The translations under genes were made by a program, and so were the position numbers. The notes beneath the pieces are model-generated. The model made no database searches. It saw only the letters and a program-made list of their open reading frames with translations, and was not told the origin of the DNA. Shown in pieces: positions 1 to 7,977 of a stretch of DNA of 39,376 bases. The stretch's first letter is position 1. The number at the start of each line of letters is the position of its first letter. The stretch covers positions 1 to 39,376 of the forward strand of contig NZ_JAAFYZ010000083.1 of assembly GCF_018274385.1 (NCBI RefSeq). The letters are read 5' to 3'. The stretch comes from Catenulispora pinistramenti. GTDB lineage: Bacteria; Actinomycetota; Actinomycetes; Streptomycetales; Catenulisporaceae.

Positions 1-818
1 CCCTTGGACCGGCCCTCGGACTCGGACTCGGCGGCGTCGCCGGAGCCCGCGGTGGTGACGGACTTCGGCAGCTTCAGGAACACCACGGTGAGCAGCGACA
101 CGACCCCGGTGAACGCGGCGAACAGGAAGGGCAGCGCCCGCGAGATCCCGAACAGCGCGCCGCCCAACGGCGGCCCGGCCAGCTCGCACCCCTGCTGGCG
201 CACCTGCTCGGCGGTGAGCGCGGCCGGCACCTGCTCCGGCGCCACGACCTGCCGGATCAGCAGGGTGCGGGCCCCGGCGAAGGGCTGGATGGCCCCGAGC
301 GCGGCGGCGGTGAGCAGCAGGTGCCAGAAGGTCAGGGCACCGAGGAAGTAGGCGACGGCCACGGAGCCGGCCGCGACCGTGCGGACCCCCTCGGATACCA
401 GGAGCAGGCGGCGCCGGTCCACGCGGTCCATCAGCTGGCCGACCGGCAGCGTCGCCGCCACCGAGAAGATGAGCTGGACAGTGGCGAACAGTCCGGCCCG
501 CAGCGGCGAACCGGTCAGCGCCAGGATCACCAGCGGGTAGGCGATGTCGGCAGTTGAGAGGCCGAGCAGCGCGGTGACCGCGCCGCCCCACAGGAGGTTG
601 AAGTTGCGGTTGCGGCGCAGGGGGAGCGGCTTGGCGGTGGGCCGCGCGGGATCGGCCGAGGCGGCGGCGGGATCGGCCGAGGCGGCGGCGGTCAGTTCGG
701 CGCCGGCCGCGGTCTCGGTGGTTCCGGTGGGAAGCGCGCTGGCCGTGACCTGCGCGAACTCCTCCAGTATGTCGTCCATCGCCGCGTCCCCCGTCGGCTC
801 GAGCGCTGTTGCGGTCAT
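1..818 (-). CDS. MFS transporter, N-terminal part (3' end outside window)
   Basis: Reads leftward from an ATG at 818-816 and stays open to base 1, so about 272 N-terminal residues are present. After a low-complexity Ala/Ser/Pro/Thr-rich cytoplasmic stretch, the protein shows MFS features: a first membrane helix after an RNFNLLW motif, and the loop 2-3 signature GQLMDRVDRRRLL followed by further hydrophobic helices. This is typical of drug-efflux-type MFS proteins in the inner membrane. A good ribosome site (GGGAGG) lies about 7 bases before the ATG. The gene is divergent from an ArsR-type regulator and shares a 24-bp palindromic operator region with it, so it is probably that regulator's target. 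The substrate cannot be read from the sequence. Confidence 0.85.
   Translation of the reverse strand, partial: MTATALEPTGDAAMDDILEEFAQVTASALPTGTTETAAGAELTAAASADPAAASADPARPTAKPLPLRRNRNFNLLWGGAVTALLGLSTADIAYPLVILALTGSPLRAGLFATVQLIFSVAATLPVGQLMDRVDRRRLLLVSEGVRTVAAGSVAVAYFLGALTFWHLLLTAAALGAIQPFAGARTLLIRQVVAPEQVPAALTAEQVRQQGCELAGPPLGGALFGISRALPFLFAAFTGVVSLLTVVFLKLPKSVTTAGSGDAAESESEGRSK
649..690 (-). repeat. 21-bp tandem duplication in the MFS N-terminus
   Basis: Two perfect consecutive copies of a 21-bp unit (649-669 and 670-690) encode a repeated Ala-Ser-Ala-Asp-Pro-Ala-Ala stretch before the first membrane helix. The reading frame is kept, so this looks like slippage in a tolerant linker. Confidence 0.8.
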
Positions 819-876
819 CGTGAACCCTCCCTGGTTCATGAACGTTCGCGTCAGCGCGACCATTCACCCTGCATCA

Positions 877-900
877 ATCATTCACGCTTGAGTGAATGAT
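877..900. promoter_or_regulatory. ArsR-type operator palindrome
   Basis: A perfect inverted repeat with 9-bp arms (ATCATTCAC and GTGAATGAT) and a 6-bp spacer lies between the divergent MFS and ArsR start codons. The ATTCA-N-TGAAT core resembles the operators of ArsR/SmtB repressors. A further half site (ATTCAC) occurs at 862-867. I infer that the neighbouring regulator binds here and controls both genes. Confidence 0.75.
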
Positions 901-925
901 GACGCATCCGTGAGCGTCTGGCAAG

Positions 926-1690
926 ATGGAAGCCATGGGCAGCGACAAGACGACCTCTGACCTAGCCGGGGTGTTCCACGTGGCGCGGCGCGCCGTCGAG
1001 GACGCCAGAACCCAGGTCGATCAGGCGCTCCGCGAGGTGCACGAGGAAGTCGCCGGCGCGCGCGAGCAGGTCGCGCTGTTGCAGGAAGTGGTGCGCACCG
1101 TCACCGACGTCGACACCATCAAGGCGCTCGCCGACCCCACGCGGCTGGCGATCCTGCGCGCGCTGACCCGTGACGGGCTGCCGAAGTCGGCCAAGGAGCT
1201 GGCCGAGGACCTCGACCAGCCGCAGACCAAGCTCTACCGGCACCTGAAGGTGCTGCAGGAGGCCGGCCTGATCGAGCCCGCCGAGACCCGGGTGGTCTCC
1301 GGCATCGTCGAGACCAAGTACCGGGCGATGCAGAGCCAGGTCTCCATCAACCCCGCCGAGAACCTCGACGAGACGCGCGAGGCCATGTTCAACGTGATCG
1401 CGGGGAGCCTGAACGACTACCGCGACCGGATGCTCCGGTCGGTCGAGTTCGACAAGCCGGAAGCGGACGAGGAGGCGGCGAAGAAGCGCGGGATCCTGAT
1501 CAACCTGTCGGCGACCATCTCCGTCGAGCGCGCCGACGACTTCCAGCGCCGGCTGGAGGACCTGATCACCGAGTTCGACGAGTTCCCGCGGGACCCGGAC
1601 GGCGTCCGGGTCGAAGGGCTGGTCTCCTGGTTCAGGCCCCGGATGCCTGAGGCCGCGCAAGCTCCTGCCCCCGGAGCAGAGTCCGCATAG
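926..1690 (+). CDS. ArsR-family winged-helix transcriptional regulator
   Basis: A 254-residue protein. Residues about 15-60 look like a helical, coiled-coil-prone segment. Residues 61-135 are an ArsR-type winged helix-turn-helix: the DVDTIKALADPTRLAILRAL start, the recognition region around QPQTKLYRHLKVLQEAGL, and the wing with a SGIVETKYRA motif. The C-terminal half (140-240) is a probable ligand or dimerisation region without recognisable metal-binding cysteines, so the effector is probably not a metal. ATG codons lie at 926 and 935; neither has a strong ribosome site. It is divergent from an MFS pump with a palindromic operator between them, which suggests local autoregulated control of efflux. 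Its last 59 bases overlap the convergent gpgS gene. Confidence 0.85.
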   Translation: MEAMGSDKTTSDLAGVFHVARRAVEDARTQVDQALREVHEEVAGAREQVALLQEVVRTVTDVDTIKALADPTRLAILRALTRDGLPKSAKELAEDLDQPQTKLYRHLKVLQEAGLIEPAETRVVSGIVETKYRAMQSQVSINPAENLDETREAMFNVIAGSLNDYRDRMLRSVEFDKPEADEEAAKKRGILINLSATISVERADDFQRRLEDLITEFDEFPRDPDGVRVEGLVSWFRPRMPEAAQAPAPGAESA

Positions 1691-2642
1691 GCGGCCGCTC
1701 CACCACCGTCACATCCGTCGAGCGCGGTGCGAAGCCCTCGGCCTCGCGGTGGAACTGCGTCATCAGCGTGTGCGGCTCGACGGCCTCCTCGCCGGGCACT
1801 ATCCGCCCCTCGCGGTGCAGCCGCTCCCACGCCACCTGCATGATCTCGCTGGCCATCCGGCCCAGGCCGGCGTCGTCCTGGTGGTGGTGCAGCCGGACCC
1901 CGACGTCGACCTGCGCCATGCCGTCCAGCCCGACCAGCGCCAGGGTGTCGATCAGCATCGCGGTCTCGACGCCGTAGCCGGTCGGGAACGGCAGCCGCTC
2001 CAGCAGCGACCGGCGCGCCGCGTACTCCCCGCCCAGCGGCTGCACGAAACCGGCCAGCAGCGGCCAGTGCAGATTCAGGATCGGCCGCGCCACCAGCTCC
2101 GTGACCCGGCCGCCGCCGGCCGGCAGCACCGCGGAGCCGGCCACCAGCGGCCGGTCGTACATCGCCTTGACCAGGTGGATGTCCGGATCGGAGAGCAGCG
2201 GTCCGAGGACGCCGGTGACCACCGTGGAGGAGAACGCCTTCAGATCGGCGTCCACGAAGCACACCAGGTCGCCGGTGGTCGCGGCCAGCGAGCGCCACAG
2301 CACCTCGCCCTTGCCGCGCACCGAGGGGACGGCCGGCAGGATCTCGTCGCGGTGCAGCACCTTCGCCCCGGCCGCGGCGGCGTTCTCCGCGGTGCGGTCG
2401 GCCGAGCCGGAGTCCACCACCAGCAGTTCGTCGACCAGCGGGACGGCTTCCATCAGGTCCTCGCGGACGGCGGCGACGATCGCGCCGACCGTCTCCTCCT
2501 CGTCCAGTGCGGGCAGCACCACGCTGATCCGGGCCCCGGCGGCCCGCTTCGCGTCGAGCAGCCGCGCCAACGGCCAGTCCGACGCCTTCGAGGAGCGCGC
2601 GGTAAGCCACCGCTCCACCTCTTCCAGCACCGGGCTCTCCAC
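1632..2642 (-). CDS. gpgS: Glucosyl-3-phosphoglycerate synthase
   Basis: GT-A fold glycosyltransferase (GT81 type) transferring glucose from an NDP-glucose to 3-phosphoglycerate, the first step towards glucosylglycerate and, in mycobacteria, methylglucose lipopolysaccharides. With the GTG start at 2642 the protein has 336 residues, close to the 324 of the M. tuberculosis enzyme. It shows the nucleotide-binding start ISVVLPALDEEETVG (about 39-53), the metal-binding VDADL (130-134), GKGEVLWRSLAATTGD, GGGRVTELVARP (176-187) and QPLGGEYAARR. The frame stays open upstream to a TTG at 2861 (ATG at 2768), but that stretch has far more A/T in third positions and overlaps the thrC riboswitch on the other strand, so I reject the longer forms. 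A GTG at 2666 is a second choice. Confidence 0.88.
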   Translation of the reverse strand: MESPVLEEVERWLTARSSKASDWPLARLLDAKRAAGARISVVLPALDEEETVGAIVAAVREDLMEAVPLVDELLVVDSGSADRTAENAAAAGAKVLHRDEILPAVPSVRGKGEVLWRSLAATTGDLVCFVDADLKAFSSTVVTGVLGPLLSDPDIHLVKAMYDRPLVAGSAVLPAGGGRVTELVARPILNLHWPLLAGFVQPLGGEYAARRSLLERLPFPTGYGVETAMLIDTLALVGLDGMAQVDVGVRLHHHQDDAGLGRMASEIMQVAWERLHREGRIVPGEEAVEPHTLMTQFHREAEGFAPRSTDVTVVERPPMRTLLRGQELARPQASGA

Positions 2643-2774
2643 TCTGAAATCGGTATCGGCGACCACTTCAAGAGTAGGCGACCGGACAGACCCGCCGCTG
2701 TCTCGGGATCCGGACGGGTAGGTCCCAAGAGCCTCTCCGAGGCTTACGCTCGATAGCGACAACTTCATAAAGCG

Positions 2775-2903
2775 CTCATCCAGAGGAGCTGAGGGACCGG
2801 CCCTGTGACGCTCCGGCAACCATCCGTTTCGCCGTTCTATTACGGCGCGGTGCGGTGCCAACTCCGGCCCACCCGGCAGCCGCCGAGCCGTGGGGAAGAT
2901 GAG
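2775..2903 (+). promoter_or_regulatory. SAM riboswitch (S-box/SAM-I type) upstream of thrC
   Basis: The leader carries the S-box core in order: GAGGGACCGGCCC at 2791-2803, CTCCGGCAACC at 2811-2821, a P3 hairpin (2830-2835 with 2842-2847, perfect 6 bp), then GGTGCCAACTCC at 2854-2865. The closing helix P1 pairs CTCATC (2775-2780) with GATGAG (2898-2903). This 3' strand directly abuts the AAGGA ribosome site at 2906-2910, so ligand binding could act on translation initiation; no intrinsic terminator separates it from thrC. The class is assigned by eye from the conserved core; SAM-IV fits less well because the GAGGGAC/GGCCC core is of the SAM-I kind. Confidence 0.85.
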
Positions 2904-2920
2904 GAAAGGAACCTCGCGTC

Positions 2921-4171
2921 ATGTCTGGCACCCTCTCAACGGTCGCCCCCTTCGGTCCCGCGGCGCATCTGTCCTGCCGTGAGTGCGGTCACACCACGGA
3001 GCTCGGCCCGAAGTTCGCCTGTGAAGAGTGTTTCGGCCCGCTGGAGATCTCCTACGACTTCGGGACCGTCACCCGCGAGCAGATCGAGGCGGGACCGGCG
3101 TCGATCTGGCGCTACGCCCCGCTGCTGCCGGTCCCGGCCGACGTCGCGACCCGGCCCACCACGAACCCCGGCTGGACCCGCCTGGTCCGCGCCCAGCACC
3201 TCGGCCGCGAACTGGGTCTGGCCAACCTCCATGTCAAGGACGACTCCGGCAACCCGACGCACTCCTTCAAGGACCGGGTCGTCGCGATCGCCGTCCAGGC
3301 CGCCCACGCCTTCGGCTACACCACTCTTTCCTGCTCCTCCACCGGCAACCTGGCCGGCGCGGTCGGAGCCGCGGCGGCGCGCGCGGGCCTGGACTCGTGT
3401 GTGTTCATCCCGTCGGACCTGGAGAAGGAGAAGATCGTCGTCGCCTCCGTCTACGGTGGCCGGCTGATCGCCATCGACGGCACCTACGACGAGGTCAACC
3501 GCTTCTGCAGTGAACTGATCGGCGACGAGCTCGGCGAGAAGTGGGGCTTCGTCAACGTGAACCTGCGGCCCTACTACGCCGAGGGTTCCAAGACCCTGGC
3601 GTACGAGATCGCCGAACAGCTCGGCTGGCGGCTGCCGGAGCAGATCGTGGTCCCGGTGGCCTCCGGCTCGCAGCTCACGAAGATCGACAAGGGCTTCCGC
3701 GAGCTGGTCAAGCTCGGCCTGGTCCAGGACACGCCGTACAAGGTGATCGGGGCCCAGGGCTCCGGCTGCGCCCCGGTCTCGCAGGCCTACAAGGACGGCA
3801 TCGACGTCATCCGCCCGGTCAAGCAGCCCGACACCATCGCCAAGTCGCTGGCGATCGGCAACCCGGCCGACGGCCCCTACGTGCTGGATATCGCCCGGCG
3901 CTCCGGCGGCACCGTCGAGGACGTGACCGATGAGGAGATCCGCGCCGGCGTGAAGCTCTTGGCGCGCACCGAGGGCATCTTCGCCGAGACCGCCGGCGGC
4001 GTGACCGTCGGGGTGCTCAAGAAGCTCGCCGACGCCGGCCGGCTGGATCCCGACGCGCTGACCGTGGTCATCAACTCCGGCGATGGACTGAAGACCCTCG
4101 ACGCGGTCTCCGATTGCGGGCCCACCGCCGTTATCAAGCCGTCCCTGGACGCCTTCCGCGCGACGCTCTGA
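2921..4171 (+). CDS. thrC: Threonine synthase
   Basis: PLP enzyme converting O-phosphohomoserine to threonine in the cytoplasm. The 416-residue protein starts with a zinc-ribbon-like pair C19-x2-C22 and C34-x2-C37, typical of the subgroup of threonine synthases that includes actinobacterial and archaeal forms. The PLP lysine is K117 in NPTHSFKDRV. SSTGNLAGAVGAAAARAG, VASGSQLTKI and GDGLKTLD are cofactor-pocket regions of the fold type II family. The ATG at 2921 follows GGAAAGGA by about 10 bases. It lies behind a SAM riboswitch and about 90 bases before cysO on the same strand, probably in one transcript. Confidence 0.95.
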   Translation: MSGTLSTVAPFGPAAHLSCRECGHTTELGPKFACEECFGPLEISYDFGTVTREQIEAGPASIWRYAPLLPVPADVATRPTTNPGWTRLVRAQHLGRELGLANLHVKDDSGNPTHSFKDRVVAIAVQAAHAFGYTTLSCSSTGNLAGAVGAAAARAGLDSCVFIPSDLEKEKIVVASVYGGRLIAIDGTYDEVNRFCSELIGDELGEKWGFVNVNLRPYYAEGSKTLAYEIAEQLGWRLPEQIVVPVASGSQLTKIDKGFRELVKLGLVQDTPYKVIGAQGSGCAPVSQAYKDGIDVIRPVKQPDTIAKSLAIGNPADGPYVLDIARRSGGTVEDVTDEEIRAGVKLLARTEGIFAETAGGVTVGVLKKLADAGRLDPDALTVVINSGDGLKTLDAVSDCGPTAVIKPSLDAFRATL

Positions 4172-4260
4172 ACGTTCCGGCGAACCATACAGATAAGAGC
4201 TGTTCGCGCATTCTTCATCCCCACGATGCCCCGGAAGGGGATCAGGTAAGGAGCATGGCT

Positions 4261-4536
4261 ATGAGCATCACCGTACGGATTCCCACCATCCTGCGTACTT
4301 ACACCGACGGTAAGGCCGAGGTGTCGGTCGCGGGGGGTACCCTGGCGGAGGTGATCGACCAGCTGGAGGCAGACCACACCGGTATCCGCGCGCGGGTCCT
4401 GGACGACGACGGCAAGCTGCGGCGTTTCGTGAACGTGTACGTGAACGACGACGACGTGCGCTTCGCCGAGGGGCTGGGGACCGCGGTGCCGGAGAACGGC
4501 AACGTCTCCATCATCCCGGCCGTCGCAGGGGGCTGA
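4261..4536 (+). CDS. cysO: CysO-like sulfur carrier protein (MoaD/ThiS fold)
   Basis: A 91-residue ubiquitin-fold sulfur carrier ending in Gly-Gly, the site of C-terminal thiocarboxylate formation. It matches mycobacterial CysO closely in its beginning (VRIPTILR), the central RFVNVYVNDDDVRF segment and the PAVAGG end; the family donates sulfur to O-phosphoserine in a PLP synthase (CysM) route to cysteine. An ATG at 4255 is in frame, but AAGGAG (4248-4253) ends one base before it and 7 bases before the ATG at 4261, so the latter is the likely start. No cysM or Mec+ protease gene is adjacent; thrC is the upstream neighbour. Confidence 0.9.
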   Translation: MSITVRIPTILRTYTDGKAEVSVAGGTLAEVIDQLEADHTGIRARVLDDDGKLRRFVNVYVNDDDVRFAEGLGTAVPENGNVSIIPAVAGG

Positions 4537-4887
4537 CGCGCCGGCACCCCGGTGTGCCCTGAGAAGGACCGGTTCCCGTATCGTTATCTACTCACCGTGT
4601 TCGGTGCGAGAAGATACGCGGGGATCGGTCCGTATTTGTCTGCGCACCACTTACGAACCTCTGAAATATCTCTGAGATTTAGGCCTGTTGTACCGTGCGT
4701 CACATTGGCTAGTCTCAGCGCCGGTCGAACGATTCGGCGAGATCCCTCCAGCTCAACCCTCTTGGTACGGCGGGTGGTACGGCGGCGAACGCAGACCCTG
4801 GCCCGCGGGGTGCGGGCCGGAAATGGGGTGGGTGTTCCACAGGGGGTAGCCCACTCCGTCTAGAGCCGGCAGCAAGGGGAGTACGGA
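4537..4887 (+). promoter_or_regulatory. Promoter and long leader of the cold shock gene
   Basis: This 351-base stretch holds no convincing gene. Bases 4560-4690 are comparatively AT-rich for the genome. A promoter candidate is TTGTAC (4688-4693), 16-bp spacer, TAGTCT (4710-4715), which would give a leader of roughly 165 nt before the cold shock ATG. The leader contains short direct repeats (GGTACGGCGG, twice around 4765-4785) and GC-rich segments able to fold. Long structured leaders are usual for cold shock genes. Confidence 0.5.
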
Positions 4888-5091
4888 ATGGCTCAGGGCA
4901 CCGTCAAGTGGTTCAACGCGGAGAAGGGCTACGGGTTCATCGCGGTCGACGGCGGGTCGGACGTCTTCGTCCACTACAGCGCGATCCAGATGGACGGATA
5001 CCGCAGCCTGGAGGAGAACCAGCGGGTCGAGTTCGAGATCTCGCAGGGCCAGAAGGGCCCGCAGGCCGACATGGTCCGCGTCCTCGTCTAG
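4888..5091 (+). CDS. Cold shock protein, CspA family
   Basis: A 67-residue single cold shock domain (OB fold), the usual length for the family, binding single-stranded RNA/DNA. RNP1 is seen as KGYGFIAV (about 14-21) and RNP2 as VFVHYSAI (about 27-34), after the [14 protein letters not shown] start. A GGGGAG ribosome site precedes the ATG. It is followed by a strong hairpin terminator and lies between cysO and groEL2 as an independent unit. Confidence 0.95.
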   Translation: MAQGTVKWFNAEKGYGFIAVDGGSDVFVHYSAIQMDGYRSLEENQRVEFEISQGQKGPQADMVRVLV

Positions 5092-5205
5092 CGATCCGCA
5101 GCCCGGCACCGGACCAGTTCGTCCCGCGCCGGTCTCCACCACCGGGTCGCGACCATTCGGGGTCACGCCGCCGCCCGTCCGTAGCAACCGCAAGCACCTA
5201 CTCAC

Positions 5206-5245
5206 CTTCAGGGCCCGCTCCCGTACTACGGGGCGGGCCCTGAAG
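5206..5245 (+). terminator. Hairpin terminator after the cold shock gene
   Basis: A perfect 13-bp stem (5206-5218 with 5233-5245, CTTCAGGGCCCGC paired to its complement) with a 14-base loop, about 115 bases after the stop codon. No long T run follows, as is common in GC-rich actinomycetes. Confidence 0.65.
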
Positions 5246-5293
5246 TCTGTGGACATCTGCGGACAGTCTGTGGACCGGCTCGCGGGGCACTGG

Positions 5294-5320
5294 CTTGCAC
5301 TCGCTGAGGGAGAGTGCTAA
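5294..5320 (+). promoter_or_regulatory. CIRCE element 1 (HrcA operator) over the groEL2 promoter
   Basis: CTTGCACTC-N9-GAGTGCTAA matches the CIRCE consensus (TTAGCACTC-N9-GAGTGCTAA); the right half is perfect and the left half has two differences. TTGCAC (5295-5300), 17 bp, TAATCA (5318-5323) could be the -35/-10 promoter, so HrcA bound here would block RNA polymerase. Confidence 0.85.
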
Positions 5321-7105
<1,785 letters not shown>

Positions 7106-7138
7106 GCCTGCGCTCAGGGTTCTGCCGCACTGGTTCAC

Positions 7139-7183
7139 CCGCGGGCGGTTCCGGCTTCGGCCGGGGCCGCCCGCGGCGTTTTC
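7139..7183 (+). terminator. Rho-independent terminator of groEL2
   Basis: A perfect 10-bp GC stem (7139-7148 with 7167-7176) is followed by CGTTTTC, about 35 bases after the groEL stop codon. Confidence 0.75.
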
Positions 7184-7260
7184 GAACGGATCTATCGCTT
7201 TTCGGGTGAAATTTCCGGCTTCTCTTTCCAGCGCCGCGTATCGCATGTAAACCTCTGAGT

Positions 7261-7872
7261 ATGACAGCGGCACGATGCCCCGGCGCCCACGGCGGTTGCG
7301 ATCCCTTGACCAATGTCACGCAGCAAGAGCGACAACTCTTCTATGAGTTCGACGCGGAGCTTCACCCCAATTACCGCGCTCAACTCATCGCTCAGAGGAT
7401 TGTGATCAGCCCACCGCCGCCCGGAAACCACGAACAGGCTGTGGCAGAGCTGAGCTACCGGCTGGCGTGCTACTCGGCAGTCGAGATCGAGATTTCGGGC
7501 TATCGAGGCCTTGAAACATCGTTCGGCAACTTCATCCCGGACATCACGGTCGCCGAGCCCGGCTCGTTCGCGGGCGCGCCGGCGTGGGGCACGTCGGTCG
7601 GGACGCTCATGCTCGTCGAAGTGACTTCGTCCGCGCCGCAGGATGATCGAGGGCCGAAACGCCGCGCGTATGCGGCGGCGGGGATTCCGCTCTACTTGCT
7701 GGTAGAGCGTGATCGTCAGGAGGTCGTGCTGTTCAGTCAGCCTGATGTCGAAGCGCAGGACTACCGTGCCGATGTTCGCGTTCCTTTCGGTTCAGACCTC
7801 GAACTTCCCGCGCCGTTCTCCTTCACCCTGACCGATTTCACCCCGCGGGCACTGCGGCCCCGCGAGCTCTGA
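7261..7872 (+). CDS. Uma2-family (DUF820) endonuclease-fold protein
   Basis: A 203-residue protein of the Uma2/DUF820 family, which has a PD-(D/E)xK restriction-endonuclease-like core. Visible motif residues are D94 in FIPDITVAEPG, E120 in LMLVEVTSSA, D128-D129, and K133 in GPKRRAYAAAGIPLYLLVER, followed by a conserved strand around VVLFSQP. Members are common in multicopy families in actinomycetes and cyanobacteria; their target is unknown. The first ~20 residues do not look family-like and the ATG at 7261 has no clear ribosome site, so a later start (for example TTG near residue 16) is possible. Codon use is less GC-biased than in neighbouring genes, which hints at horizontal origin. It precedes a large STAND ATPase by 105 bases. 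Confidence 0.8.
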   Translation: MTAARCPGAHGGCDPLTNVTQQERQLFYEFDAELHPNYRAQLIAQRIVISPPPPGNHEQAVAELSYRLACYSAVEIEISGYRGLETSFGNFIPDITVAEPGSFAGAPAWGTSVGTLMLVEVTSSAPQDDRGPKRRAYAAAGIPLYLLVERDRQEVVLFSQPDVEAQDYRADVRVPFGSDLELPAPFSFTLTDFTPRALRPREL

Positions 7873-7977
7873 GGTCCGCGCACCCGTTGCCCGTCGCCAC
7901 CCTCCGTCCCGGCCCTTGTGCCTCCTCTCCGATCTCTGGCGTAATGAACACGTCAGTCTTCTGAGACGGGAGAGCGC

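Noticed and set aside
2643-2861. N-terminal extension of gpgS to TTG 2861 or ATG 2768
   Set aside because: Third-position G/C falls sharply, homologues start near residue 74 of the long form, and the extension runs through the thrC riboswitch.
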